Shown here: positions 25,959 through 35,092 of the stretch, piece after piece | How the letters are laid out: each line of letters starts with the position of its first letter | How positions within the stretch are numbered: position 1 is the first letter of the stretch | Assembly: GCA_964421085.1 (NCBI GenBank) | Contig: CAYQVO010000006.1 | Span: forward strand, 60,066-124,065 | Reading direction: 5' to 3' | DNA from: CAYQVO01 sp964421085 | GTDB lineage: Bacteria > Bdellovibrionota_C > UBA2361 > CAYQVO01 | DNA length: 64,000 nucleotides | Made by a program: the position numbers and the translations under genes | The notes under the pieces: generated by a model | Database searches by the model: none | What the model saw: only the letters and a program-made list of their open reading frames with translations | Told to the model about the DNA's origin: nothing

Positions 25959-26077
25959 ATGCGGAGAAGCAGGCGCTTGGAAAGAGCATCCCGTACACAG
26001 AAAATTTTGGAAGCATTCGGCATCCTTTTCCGGATGTGATCAGGGGAAGGTTCACGGTATTTAGTGGGAGGTTTCGG

Positions 26078-26767
26078 ATGGCTATCCTGTCTCGCCTGCG
26101 GCACTCCGCAAAGCTTGCTTCTCGAAGAATCAGAAATCATGGCAGCGATCCTCGCGCCGGCAAAGATGAAGCTGTATATCAGAAGGTCAATCTCGACCTG
26201 AAAACGGCCCCCTTCGCCTGCTATTCTTCGGGGGCTGAGGCGTGGAGGACTCATGACGGAGGCGTTTCTCTGAGCCATCGTATGAAAAACGGCGGGTTCC
26301 AGCAGCTCTCATTCAACAAGGACGGCCTTTTGATCAAGGCAGAGAGGTGCCGGGCTCTGCCCGAAGAGAAGATGAAGAGCAGGCCGCTCTCGAGGGACGA
26401 AATCCGCGGGATTCTCGAAAAGCTGAATTCGGATGATCTGCTGCGCATCGAAGTGTGTGACGCAAGAAAGCTCCGGCACATCGGTCTGCTGGTAAATACG
26501 GGAGCATTCGAAATCGCAGGAAAAAACGAAACATGGCGCATTGCGGCCCTCGATGACGATATTGTCTCTCTCACCCGCACCACATCCGATCTAAACCTCA
26601 CTCTGGAGATTTCAGGAAAGGGCGGTCTTTTGAACGGAGAGATAGCAGCACACGATCCTGCACTCCACAGGACCACGAGGCGGCAGGTTTCAGAGTCGGA
26701 AGGAAAATACTGGATCAGGCAGCTTTTCCAGAGCCGGGAGTTCAAGGATGCGGCAAAATCAGGATAG
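26078..26767 (+). CDS. Hypothetical protein
   Basis: A 229-residue soluble protein with no recognised family. ATG 26078 is chosen over an in-frame GTG at 26036 because GGGAGG lies six bases upstream. The first 30 residues are basic. The rest mixes strands and helices without signal peptide or membrane segment. One stretch (DDLLRIEVCDARKLRHIGLL and EIAGKNETWRIAALDDD) suggests a beta-rich core. Its last nine bases overlap the 3' end of the convergent epimerase gene. Function unknown. Confidence 0.6.
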   Translation: MAILSRLRHSAKLASRRIRNHGSDPRAGKDEAVYQKVNLDLKTAPFACYSSGAEAWRTHDGGVSLSHRMKNGGFQQLSFNKDGLLIKAERCRALPEEKMKSRPLSRDEIRGILEKLNSDDLLRIEVCDARKLRHIGLLVNTGAFEIAGKNETWRIAALDDDIVSLTRTTSDLNLTLEISGKGGLLNGEIAAHDPALHRTTRRQVSESEGKYWIRQLFQSREFKDAAKSG

Positions 26768-27715
26768 AGAGCCCGCCCTGCCCTCGCCTGCCTGCATCTG
26801 TGTCTTGAACCAGGCAACAGTGTCGCGGATGCCCTCGTCAAGTTCCGTCGCGGCCTTCCATCCAAAAGTCGCGCCGGCGCGCTTTGACGTTATACAGCTT
26901 CGCATCTGTTCACCGGGCTTCGCTTCCACACGCTCCGGCACGACAGTTGTGCCGACAGGGGCCGCAATAAGGCGATAGAGCGCGTTCACTGAGGTCTCAA
27001 TGCCGGTTCCTATGTTGAAGATTCCCTCAGTCCTGCTTTCGCACACACCGAGAACGGCGCCCGCCACATCCCCAACGAACAGGAAGTCGCGAGTCTGTTC
27101 TCCTGTCCCGTTAATCAACGGAATCTCACCCTTCAGCAGTTTCAGCGAAAAGATTGCGACAACTCCAGCCTCGCCGTGCGGGTTCTGACGCGGACCATAG
27201 ACATTGGCAAGACGAAGCGCCGCGAATTTAAGCCCGTAAACTCTGTGCCACAGATCGAGATAAAGTTCGCTGACGCGTTTTGCCATCCCGTACACACTTG
27301 TCGGCCGGATTGGATGCTCTTCATCGGCAGGGAAATAATCCTGCTCGCCGTATATGGCTCCTCCGGTGGAAATCATGACAAAGTATGGAAGCGGCAGCCC
27401 CGAGAACGAGTGCAGTATATTCATCAGACCCTTCACGTTGACGTCAGTGTCGAACACAGGGTCTTCCATGCTGATGCGGACAGATATCTGAGCCGCAGTA
27501 TGGACAACGATGCCGGGCTTTACCCTCGAAAGGTATGTCCGCAGCTCCGGAGAGCGGATATCGAACTGTTCGAAATGGACCTTAGGCGGCAGATTCTCCT
27601 TTCTGCCGGACGACAGGTCGTCGATTACAAAAACCTCGTGACCCGCCCCGAGCAGAGCATCACAGATATGAGAACCTATAAATCCAGCGCCTCCCGTTAC
27701 CAGTACTTTTGCCAT
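26759..27715 (-). CDS. NAD-dependent epimerase/dehydratase (UDP-glucose 4-epimerase-like)
   Basis: A 318-residue extended short-chain dehydrogenase acting on nucleotide sugars. It has the Rossmann motif VTGGAGFIGSHICDALL, the catalytic Ser/Thr region MISTGGAIYGE, and the catalytic Tyr-Lys pair YGMAKRVSELY. Overall it most resembles bacterial GalE-type UDP-hexose 4-epimerases. It lies five bases downstream of the UDP-xylose synthase gene, forming an operon ugd-uxs-epimerase. It may epimerise UDP-glucose, UDP-glucuronate or UDP-xylose; the exact substrate is not certain. Confidence 0.85.
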   Translation of the reverse strand: MAKVLVTGGAGFIGSHICDALLGAGHEVFVIDDLSSGRKENLPPKVHFEQFDIRSPELRTYLSRVKPGIVVHTAAQISVRISMEDPVFDTDVNVKGLMNILHSFSGLPLPYFVMISTGGAIYGEQDYFPADEEHPIRPTSVYGMAKRVSELYLDLWHRVYGLKFAALRLANVYGPRQNPHGEAGVVAIFSLKLLKGEIPLINGTGEQTRDFLFVGDVAGAVLGVCESRTEGIFNIGTGIETSVNALYRLIAAPVGTTVVPERVEAKPGEQMRSCITSKRAGATFGWKAATELDEGIRDTVAWFKTQMQAGEGRAGSLS

Positions 27716-27720
27716 GATTT

Positions 27721-28671
27721 CTATACTTTCTCCCCTCTTTCCAGTCGTTCTTCGAAATCCTTTATGGTCCGGGCGATCCCCTCTCTGGTAGAAACTGATG
27801 GAGACCAGCCGAGCTTTTCTTCTGCGAGTGATATATCAGGGCGTCTTCTTGTCGGATCGTCGGCAGGAAGAGTTTTATGGATGATTTTTGACTTCGCCCC
27901 GGTCAGGTCCTTTACCAGCTCCGCAAGTCCAAGAACCGTCATCTCATCCGGGTTTCCCAGATTTACCGGCCCTGAAAAGTCCGTGGAATCCATCATTGCG
28001 ATCAGTCCGGAAACGAGATCATCGACGAAGCAGAAAGACCTGGTCTGCGAGCCGTCTCCGTAAATGGTGATGTCCTGTCCGAGCAGAGCCTGAACGATAA
28101 AATTCGACACCACCCGGCCGTCGTTGAAGAGCATCCGGGGTCCGAACGTGTTGAAGATCCGGACGATCTTCGTTTCGAGATGGTGGCACATCCTGTAATT
28201 CCAGGTCAGGGATTCCGCAACCCTTTTTCCTTCGTCATAACAACTCCGGGGCCCGACAGGATTGACGTGTCCCCAGTAGCTTTCCGTCTGCGGATGTTCG
28301 AGTGGATCGCCATAGACTTCCGAAGTCGATGCCAGAAGGAATTTTGCTCTCACTCTTTTGCTCACTCCGAGCATGTTGATCGTGCCTATGACATTCGTCT
28401 TAATCGTCTTCACCGGGTTGGACTGGTAGTGTACAGGGGACGCCGGACAGGCCAGATGATAGATCTCATCCACTTCAACCAGTATCGGCTCCACGATATC
28501 GTGCCGGATCATTTCAAGACGGGGCTCTTGCGCGTGTTGAATAAGATTCTCCCTTCGCCCGGTGAAGAAGTTATCTATCACGATAATGTGGTGCCCCTGG
28601 GCCAGCAGACGATCGACAAGATGCGATCCGATAAAGCCCGCGCCACCAGTTATTCCAATCACACGTGTCAT
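27721..28671 (-). CDS. UDP-glucuronate decarboxylase (UDP-xylose synthase)
   Basis: A 316-residue extended SDR converting UDP-glucuronate to UDP-xylose with bound NAD. It contains GITGGAGFIGSHLVDRL, the family-typical HLACPASPVHYQSNPVKTIKTN, LASTSEVYGDPLEHPQ, and the YDEGKR form of the catalytic Tyr-Lys motif that marks UXS enzymes. The ATG at 28671 overlaps the ugd stop by four bases; an upstream extension to 28713 only reads into ugd. With Ugd it forms the two-step route from UDP-glucose to UDP-xylose, a donor for surface glycans. Confidence 0.92.
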   Translation of the reverse strand: MTRVIGITGGAGFIGSHLVDRLLAQGHHIIVIDNFFTGRRENLIQHAQEPRLEMIRHDIVEPILVEVDEIYHLACPASPVHYQSNPVKTIKTNVIGTINMLGVSKRVRAKFLLASTSEVYGDPLEHPQTESYWGHVNPVGPRSCYDEGKRVAESLTWNYRMCHHLETKIVRIFNTFGPRMLFNDGRVVSNFIVQALLGQDITIYGDGSQTRSFCFVDDLVSGLIAMMDSTDFSGPVNLGNPDEMTVLGLAELVKDLTGAKSKIIHKTLPADDPTRRRPDISLAEEKLGWSPSVSTREGIARTIKDFEERLERGEKV

Positions 28672-29996
28672 TCCCGGACTCCTATGGGCGGCCGCCCTAC
28701 GCTGTAATAACAAAAACCATGCTCCCTGACTTCACGCTGGCTCAGGATATTCCTGCCATCGAAAATCACCGCACCCTTCATCCTGTCTTTCATTCTCGGG
28801 AAGTTTGGCTTCCTGTAAACGTTCCATTCAGTGCAGACAATCAGTGCATCGGCATCGTCCAGAGTATCATAATAATTTTCTGCGTAGCCGACGAGTTTAT
28901 CCGGACCGAGCCGTTCCTGAAAAGTGGAAACTGCCTCCGGATCGTGCGCAACGACCGAAGCGCCCATTTTCGCCAGTTCCTTTATCACGACAAGAGCGGG
29001 CGCCTCGCGCGTATCATCCGTCTGGGGCTTGAAAGCGAGCCCCCAGACCGCAAATTTTTTCCCCCGGAGATCCTCGCTCCCGAAATGCCTCGCGATCTTT
29101 TTCACTATGGAGAGTTTCTGAGCGGCATTCACCTGCTCTGTAGACCGGCATATCCGGAGATCCACCCCGTGGTCCTTTCCCGTGCGGATCAGAGCCTGCA
29201 CATCCTTCGGGAAACACGAGCCTCCATAACCGATTCCGGGGAAAAGAAAGCTCATGCCAATCCTGGAATCCGTTCCGATGCCGATCCGGACGTGGTTGAT
29301 GTCTGCTCCTGCACACTCGCAAAGAGTCGCAATTTCATTCATGAAAGAAACTCGCGCTGCGAGCATCGAATTTGCGGCGTACTTTGTCATTTCCGCCGAC
29401 GGAACGTCCATCACAAGAACAGGCCTGTTTGTGCGGACAAAAGGAGCATAAAGATCCTTCATCACTTCAGCTGCATGCTCGCTTGATGCTCCGATAACCA
29501 CGCGATCCGGTTTCATGAAGTCATCTATAGCCGCTCCTTCCTTCAAAAACTCCGGGTTGCTCACTACCTCCACGGGGTGCGGCGTGAGGGCCTCTATAGT
29601 CTCTTTAACCAGCTTGCCTGTTCCTACGGGGACAGTCGATTTGTCGACAACTATCTTCGGCCCGTTCATTGCGCGGCCAATGCCCTTCGCCACTTCTATT
29701 ACGTGCGTCAGGTCGGCCGAACCGTCCTCGTCCTGAGGAGTTCCAACGGCGATGAATATGATTTCAGAAGTCTTTACGGCATCGGGAAGTGACGTTGTGA
29801 ATTTGAGCCTCTCTGCTTTCACGTTCCGTTCCACAATATCAGCAAGCCCCGGTTCGTAAATCGGGATCCGCCCGTTCTGAAGCGCGTCTATTTTTTCAGG
29901 ATCGTTATCGACACAGACGACATCGTTGCCGGTGTCCGCAAAGCATGCGCCGGCGACAAGACCCACATACCCTGATCCGATAATCGCTATATTCAT
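28668..29996 (-). CDS. ugd: UDP-glucose 6-dehydrogenase
   Basis: A 442-residue NAD-dependent enzyme oxidising UDP-glucose to UDP-glucuronate in two steps. It has the N-terminal IGSGYVGLVAGACFADTG, the VDKSTVPVGTG and NPEFLKEGAAIDDF segments, and the catalytic Cys in GYGGSCFPKDVQAL. The C-terminal UDP-binding domain contains AVWGLAFKPQTDDTREAP. Length is normal. It is the first gene of the operon ugd-uxs-epimerase and is divergent from the GT39-like gene. Confidence 0.95.
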   Translation of the reverse strand: MNIAIIGSGYVGLVAGACFADTGNDVVCVDNDPEKIDALQNGRIPIYEPGLADIVERNVKAERLKFTTSLPDAVKTSEIIFIAVGTPQDEDGSADLTHVIEVAKGIGRAMNGPKIVVDKSTVPVGTGKLVKETIEALTPHPVEVVSNPEFLKEGAAIDDFMKPDRVVIGASSEHAAEVMKDLYAPFVRTNRPVLVMDVPSAEMTKYAANSMLAARVSFMNEIATLCECAGADINHVRIGIGTDSRIGMSFLFPGIGYGGSCFPKDVQALIRTGKDHGVDLRICRSTEQVNAAQKLSIVKKIARHFGSEDLRGKKFAVWGLAFKPQTDDTREAPALVVIKELAKMGASVVAHDPEAVSTFQERLGPDKLVGYAENYYDTLDDADALIVCTEWNVYRKPNFPRMKDRMKGAVIFDGRNILSQREVREHGFCYYSVGRPPIGVRE

Positions 29997-30105
29997 TCAA
30001 AGACTCCCTCGAGACGTCATGGTCAGGGGGAATCTTATAATTTGTAAGCCGGTACATTCAAGGTATCAAAGGCGTAAATTCCTGCTATGGCGCCCATATT
30101 CCCGG

Positions 30106-31328
30106 ATGTGCCAGGGTAAGAAATCCCGGCAGAAGCCGGCCCTGCTTTCCGCGGCATATTTTGCTCTCCGCATCCCGCTTCTCGATACACCGTTCATTCC
30201 CGACGAGTTTTTCTTCTCGTCGGATTTTTTTTCGGGCGGAAACCGGCATTCTCTGCGGCGAAGACAGCTCGCCATCCACCCGCCGTTCCTCTCGCTGTTC
30301 CATGCCCTCTGGATATCGACCTTCGGAGACTCCCTTGCCGCCATCAGGATGCCTCCGCTGCTTTGCGGACTTGCGGGAATTCTTCTCTGCCGTTCTCTGG
30401 CCGACCGCCTGCCTGGAGAAAAGTGGGGGTTCTGGTGCGCTCTGATGCTTTCGGCATGCGGCGCTCACGTCCACTATTCGGTCACGGCTGCATACGCCAC
30501 ATTCGAACTGACTTCGTTTATCGGCGCTCTGCTTGCGCTCGTAATATTCGCAGGATACAGGAACCACTCCCGCCTTCTCTATTTCACGGTTCTCTGCGGA
30601 GTGCTCGTCTCATATCACTTCATTATCTTTCTGGCGCTCAGTTCCGCTTTTTTTCTGATGTATCGCCGGCGCATTCCGCCTCCGCGCGCCTGCATCGGTC
30701 TCTGTGCGCTGTTTTCAATCCTCATCGCGGCAAATGCTTATGACTCATGGAGGAAGGGTATTTTCCACGCTTTTCACCATCGAATGATTTCAGTTTCCAC
30801 ACTGGTCGACTGGATAAAGAAACTGCCGGATCAGGTCCTCCGGTACGGCTTGATGCTCTCTGAACAGGCTGGAAACATCCTCTCTATCATTGCCCTCGCC
30901 GGTGCGGCGTCCGTCGTCGTTCAATTCATCCGCAGGCGCACGCCGGAGGCGGCTTTAAGATGTTTTCCGCTGTTGATATGCCTTTCCGCCATTGCCGGGT
31001 ACCTGGCTGTTTCATTGCCCCGGTCGTCGTTGTCGAACAGCAGGACGACATCTTTTTACAGTTCAATTATTACGCCGGGCAGTACTCGGCGGGAAAGACC
31101 CTGATTCTTCTTCCCCGCGGCGAATTCGACAGCCGGCTCCCACTCCTCATTAAAGAGCACAAAAGGGCGGGCTGGGTCGCAGAGGAGAGGGACGGGGTGA
31201 CGCCTCCATGCGCTGATGCCGGGATAGAGAGACGGTCGTATGCATTGTTCCCATTTTCGTTCGTTCTTCCACGGACGAGGCCGCTTGTTTCATGCGTGAT
31301 TGTTCCGCAATTGGAATCTCAGCAGTAA
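30106..31328 (+). CDS. GT39-like membrane glycosyltransferase, apparently frameshifted
   Basis: A polytopic membrane protein of the dolichyl/undecaprenyl-phosphate-sugar glycosyltransferase kind (PMT_2, ArnT-like). The N-terminal acidic motif IPDEFFFSSDF near the first loop and HPPFLSLFHALWISTFGDSL followed by AIRMPPLLCGLAGILL match that family. About seven hydrophobic helices follow. The first frame ends at 31104 in unfamiliar sequence, while the next frame continues naturally from about 31020 to 31328 with a mixed soluble-type C-terminus (FLQFNYYAGQYSAGKTLIL onward). A one- or two-base change near 31010-31060 would join them. Such proteins move a lipid-linked sugar to glycan, lipid A or protein on the periplasmic side. 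The start codon is uncertain; ATG 30019 in frame is an alternative. Confidence 0.6.
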
Positions 31329-31368
31329 AGTGTTACTCTTTGATGTCGTTTTTATCAGGGTGTAGTAC

Positions 31369-32955
31369 GTGGTTATCCTCTTTTCTATTCTTGCAACGGG
31401 GTGTTTTCTTGCGCGTTTCGAGATCCGTGGCGTCAGCCTCGGCAGTCTCGGCGTTTTGATTCCCGCTCTAATCGCCGGTTATTCCGGGTTCAGTATTCCC
31501 CGTGAAGTGATGGATCTGGGACTTCTGCTTTTTGTTTACGCAGTTGGACTCCAGGCAGGCCCGCGTTTCTTCAGGACGTTCCGCAAGCAGGGACTTCAGT
31601 TCGTCCTGGTCGGTGCTGCATCCGTTCTTGCGGGCACTGCGGCGACTCTCGGAATCTCCGCCATCCTGGGCTTTTCAAAGCAGATCACTATTGGTCTCTT
31701 CACCGGGGGAATCTCTTCGACTCCAGCTCTTGCAGCCGCCATCGACGCTTTCGGACGCATCGGCATCAAAAATTGCGCCGAAGTTGCGGTCGGATACGGC
31801 ATTACTTACCCGTTCAGTCTCATTGGAGTCGTGCTGTTTGTGCAGTTCATCCCCCGGCTTCTTCGCTCCAACGTCAATGCCGAAGTCGAAGCCGTAAGGC
31901 GCCGGCTTGAAGCGGAGGAACCTCCCCTCGAAAGCAGGAGCTTCCGCGTGACAAATCCAAACTGCATCGGGAAACGCGTCGGCGACCTCTCGATATTCGC
32001 CCGGACCCCTGCAAACATATCGAGGATATACCGCTCGGGAGTGTTCATTCCGTTCGACCCGGGCTTCACGCTTGCTATCGGAGATGTAGTGACGATAGTC
32101 GGCGATACTGACGCAATGAGCACTGCCCTTCTCCTTCTCGGAGAAGAGACGGTCCTTGAGATGCCGCTGGACGGCACTGTCGTGGTTTCTGAAATCGAGG
32201 TCACAGAGGATTATATTGCAGGAAGAACACTTGGAGAACTCAAACTCCGTGAAGAATTCGGCGTTACAGTGACCCGCGTACGGAGAAACCGGGTCGAGTT
32301 CATTCCAAAAGGGAACACGGCGATAGAGATCGGCGATCAGCTTGTTGTGGTCGGGCCCCGGGAAAACGTCAACAAGCTCGAAGAAACCATCGGCGCAAAT
32401 ATTCGCAGACTCGATGAGACAAACATGTTTCCCTTCCTGGCGGGGCTTACTGTCGGAATTTTTCTCGGGTATGTGCCGATTCATCTCTCTTCCGGGATCC
32501 AGTTTACGCTTGGTCCGGCAGGAGGAGCGTTTTTGATGAGCCTGGTGTTGAGTCATTTCGGCGGAATAGGCAGGCAGAGGCTTTACGTTCCGCAGGCCGC
32601 CAAGAATATGCTTCGCGAACTGGGCCAGATGCTTTTCTTCGCCGGGGCAGGAACGGCCGCCGGAGCGACGGCAATTTCAGTGGCGATTCAGTCCGGTCCG
32701 ACTTTGTTCCTTGCGGGAGTTGTGATCTCGGGAGTTGCCATGGTGACGGCCCTTGTGACCGCGTCCTTTGTATGCAGGATGAACCTGCTCTCGTCCATCG
32801 GAAGCGTCTGCGGCGCCATGGCGACGGCGTCAGCCTTGCCTAAACCCGATCCGCGTCTTCATTCCGATAGTCCGGCGCTTTCTTACGCTACGGTGTATCC
32901 CGTCACTCTGATACTCAATATCGTGATTGTGCAGATTCTTGTGCAGGTGCTGTAG
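31369..32955 (+). CDS. AspT/YidE-type transporter with two RCK_C domains
   Basis: A 528-residue membrane protein of the aspartate-alanine exchanger family. Residues about 1-165 hold five or six membrane helices with the family motif LLFVYAVGLQAGPRFF and GISSTPALAAA. Two TrkA-C (RCK_C) domains follow at about 185-260 and 270-345 in the cytoplasm. A second membrane half (about 358-528) repeats the pattern, with LGPAGGAFLMSLVLSHFGG and SIGSVCGAMATASALP. Related proteins exchange amino acids or dicarboxylates; many YidE-like members have no known substrate. It starts with GTG and lies 18 bases upstream of the TrpF-like gene, with which it may form an operon. Confidence 0.82.
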   Translation: MVILFSILATGCFLARFEIRGVSLGSLGVLIPALIAGYSGFSIPREVMDLGLLLFVYAVGLQAGPRFFRTFRKQGLQFVLVGAASVLAGTAATLGISAILGFSKQITIGLFTGGISSTPALAAAIDAFGRIGIKNCAEVAVGYGITYPFSLIGVVLFVQFIPRLLRSNVNAEVEAVRRRLEAEEPPLESRSFRVTNPNCIGKRVGDLSIFARTPANISRIYRSGVFIPFDPGFTLAIGDVVTIVGDTDAMSTALLLLGEETVLEMPLDGTVVVSEIEVTEDYIAGRTLGELKLREEFGVTVTRVRRNRVEFIPKGNTAIEIGDQLVVVGPRENVNKLEETIGANIRRLDETNMFPFLAGLTVGIFLGYVPIHLSSGIQFTLGPAGGAFLMSLVLSHFGGIGRQRLYVPQAAKNMLRELGQMLFFAGAGTAAGATAISVAIQSGPTLFLAGVVISGVAMVTALVTASFVCRMNLLSSIGSVCGAMATASALPKPDPRLHSDSPALSYATVYPVTLILNIVIVQILVQVL

Positions 32956-32973
32956 GATTGTGGCTTAATTTAC

Positions 32974-33690
32974 GTGCTCCGTATGCTTCGCAACCTGGTT
33001 CAGATCGCCGGAGTAAAGTCTCTCAACGAAGCAAAAATGCTCGAAGACCTCGGAGTGGATCTCATTGGCTTCCCGCTTCGTCTGGCGTTCCATACGCCTG
33101 ACGTAACCGATGATGCGGCAAGAAATATCATCTCTGAACTGAGAGATCGTTCGTCGGCCGTTCTAATCACATACTTGTCAAGTGCAGTGGAAGTCTCCGG
33201 TTTCTGCAGCTATCTCGGTGTGTCCACCGTTCAACTGCATGGAGAAATTAAGCCGTCGGAAGTGCGGGTGCTCAAGGAGCTGCGAAGAGATCTCACTATC
33301 ATAAAAAGCCTTATAGTGCGGCCGGAATACTCGAAAAACCCGGGAGCGCTTGCAGCATGGGCCGCACAGTATGATCCATGGGTGGATGCGTTCATAACAG
33401 ATACATATGATCCGAAAACAACCGCGTGCGGCGCAACCGGACTGACGCACGACTGGGAGGTCAGCCGGATCGCGGCGGAAAACCTCTCCAGACCGCTGAT
33501 CCTCGCAGGTGGTCTTCGGCCGGGCAATGTGAAAGATGCCATCCGGCAGGTAAGGCCCGCGGGAGTAGATTCACATACGGGAGTTGAAGATTCAGACGGC
33601 AGCAAGAGTCCTGAGCTGGTGGCGGAATTCCTTGAAGAAGCAGGGAAGGGATTTACCGGGACGACCGGCGTCGAAAGCGACGCCAGCTAG
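32974..33690 (+). CDS. TrpF-like (phosphoribosylanthranilate isomerase family) protein lacking catalytic Cys
   Basis: A 238-residue beta/alpha barrel related to phosphoribosylanthranilate isomerase. Family segments: VQLHG (strand 3), general-acid Asp143 in AFITDTYD, the CGATGLTHDWEV version of GGTGxxFDW, LILAGGLRPGNVKDAI, and GVDSHTGVEDSDGSKSP. But the N-terminal KICG motif, whose Cys is the general base in TrpF, reads QIAG here, with Ala12. This suggests another reaction or a binding role rather than tryptophan synthesis. No other trp gene is near. It follows the AspT-like transporter by 18 bases and its stop overlaps the end of the convergent sugar transferase by four bases. Confidence 0.75.
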   Translation: MLRMLRNLVQIAGVKSLNEAKMLEDLGVDLIGFPLRLAFHTPDVTDDAARNIISELRDRSSAVLITYLSSAVEVSGFCSYLGVSTVQLHGEIKPSEVRVLKELRRDLTIIKSLIVRPEYSKNPGALAAWAAQYDPWVDAFITDTYDPKTTACGATGLTHDWEVSRIAAENLSRPLILAGGLRPGNVKDAIRQVRPAGVDSHTGVEDSDGSKSPELVAEFLEEAGKGFTGTTGVESDAS

Positions 33691-35090
33691 CACGCGTTCC
33701 TGTTTCGCAGGCCCTTGAGCAGCGTGAGCCACACGATTTTCAGATCGAAAAGAATCGACCAGTGCCTGATGTAGAAAAGATCGCATTCGATGCGCTTGTC
33801 GATTGACGTGTCGCCCCGCCATCCGTTTATCTGCGCCCAGCCCGTCATTCCGGCCGGCACTTTGTGGCGAAGCATGTATTTCGGCACCTGCTTGCGAAAC
33901 TCGTTTATGAAAACAGGACGCTCGGGACGCGGGCCGACGAGCGACATGTCGCCCCGGAGCACGTTAAAAAGCTGAGGAAGTTCATCCAGACTGTATGAAC
34001 GAAGGAAACGGCCCAGCATCGTTACGCGCTTATCTCCTGTCGTAGCCCACATTGGACCGTCCTTTTCAGCATCACTTCTCATTGTGCGGAACTTGTATAT
34101 GCGGAACCGGTTGCCGTCGATGCTCATCCGCTCCTGAACATATAAGATCGGGCCCCGTGATGTGAGCTTGAGAATCACGGCGATAAGAAGCATTACAGGC
34201 GAGAGGATGACAAGAGCAAGCCCGGATGCAAGAATGTCGAAAAACCTCTTGGCAAGGAGGTTAATCCCGTCAATGGGCGACTCCTGCACACTTATTATCG
34301 GCAGTCCTTCGAAATCTTCGATTGAGCCGCCTACACTGATGAACTGGTAAACATCGGGAACTATCTTAACGTCCACTGTGGAGTCGCGGAGAGTGTGCAT
34401 AATATCAGGCAGAATGGGGTTGTCTTCCAGGGGCAGGGCAACCACGACCTGATCTATGTCCCACGAACGCAGCACTTCGCTCAGATCCGAATAACTGCCC
34501 ATCATGGGAACGCCTCCCGGTCCTTTCTTCTCCGTGCCGTCTTTAGAAAGACAGCCGAGAAGCTGAATGCCGAGTTCTCTGCGCAGGCGCACCCTCGAGA
34601 CAATATCAGACGCGACCTTCCCAGTCCCGACAATGAGCATGTACCGGATATTGTATCCTCTTCTTCTGAGTTCCTGCAGGAAAAATCTCAGCGATATGCG
34701 CTGGGCGACCGTAAGGACCGTTCCGATGGCTCCGAAATAGACGAACACAAGACGTGAAAACTCGGTCTGCTTTTCCCAGAAAAGATACGTAACCGACATA
34801 AAGAAGAGCAGTGCCAGTGCGTTTGCGTTTACAAGACGCCAAACCTCAATCGACCGTCTTACACCGCGCATCGGCCTGTAGAGGCCCATTCGCTTGAAGA
34901 CAAAAGCCCAGATAAGCCAGATGAAGAGCACCATGGCGAGATAGCGGGTGAACGGCGGGACTCCTTTCGGAACCTCGACTATGCCCGAAAGAAACCGGAG
35001 CCAGTACGAAAAAATCCAGGCGACAGACACTGCCAGCAGATCCGCCGCAAGAAACAAAAACTCGAAAAGATGTCTTCTTTGTTTAAGCAT
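33687..35090 (-). CDS. Undecaprenyl-phosphate sugar phosphotransferase (WcaJ/WbaP type)
   Basis: A 467-residue initiating enzyme of exopolysaccharide or O-antigen synthesis; it transfers sugar-1-phosphate to undecaprenyl phosphate. The N-terminus has four or five membrane helices (about 10-125). A Rossmann-like CoA-binding-type domain follows (about 140-250, with LIVGTGKVASDIVSRV). A hydrophobic hairpin near 285 precedes the catalytic domain with KFRTMRSDAEKDGP, LDELPQLFNVLRGDMSLVGPRPE and the C-terminal DLKIVWLTLLKGL. ATG 35090 is chosen; it is two bases after the stop of the upstream GT4 gene. It ends a four-gene glycan operon (38426 to 33687). Confidence 0.91.
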   Translation of the reverse strand: MLKQRRHLFEFLFLAADLLAVSVAWIFSYWLRFLSGIVEVPKGVPPFTRYLAMVLFIWLIWAFVFKRMGLYRPMRGVRRSIEVWRLVNANALALLFFMSVTYLFWEKQTEFSRLVFVYFGAIGTVLTVAQRISLRFFLQELRRRGYNIRYMLIVGTGKVASDIVSRVRLRRELGIQLLGCLSKDGTEKKGPGGVPMMGSYSDLSEVLRSWDIDQVVVALPLEDNPILPDIMHTLRDSTVDVKIVPDVYQFISVGGSIEDFEGLPIISVQESPIDGINLLAKRFFDILASGLALVILSPVMLLIAVILKLTSRGPILYVQERMSIDGNRFRIYKFRTMRSDAEKDGPMWATTGDKRVTMLGRFLRSYSLDELPQLFNVLRGDMSLVGPRPERPVFINEFRKQVPKYMLRHKVPAGMTGWAQINGWRGDTSIDKRIECDLFYIRHWSILFDLKIVWLTLLKGLRNRNAC

Positions 35091-35092
35091 GC

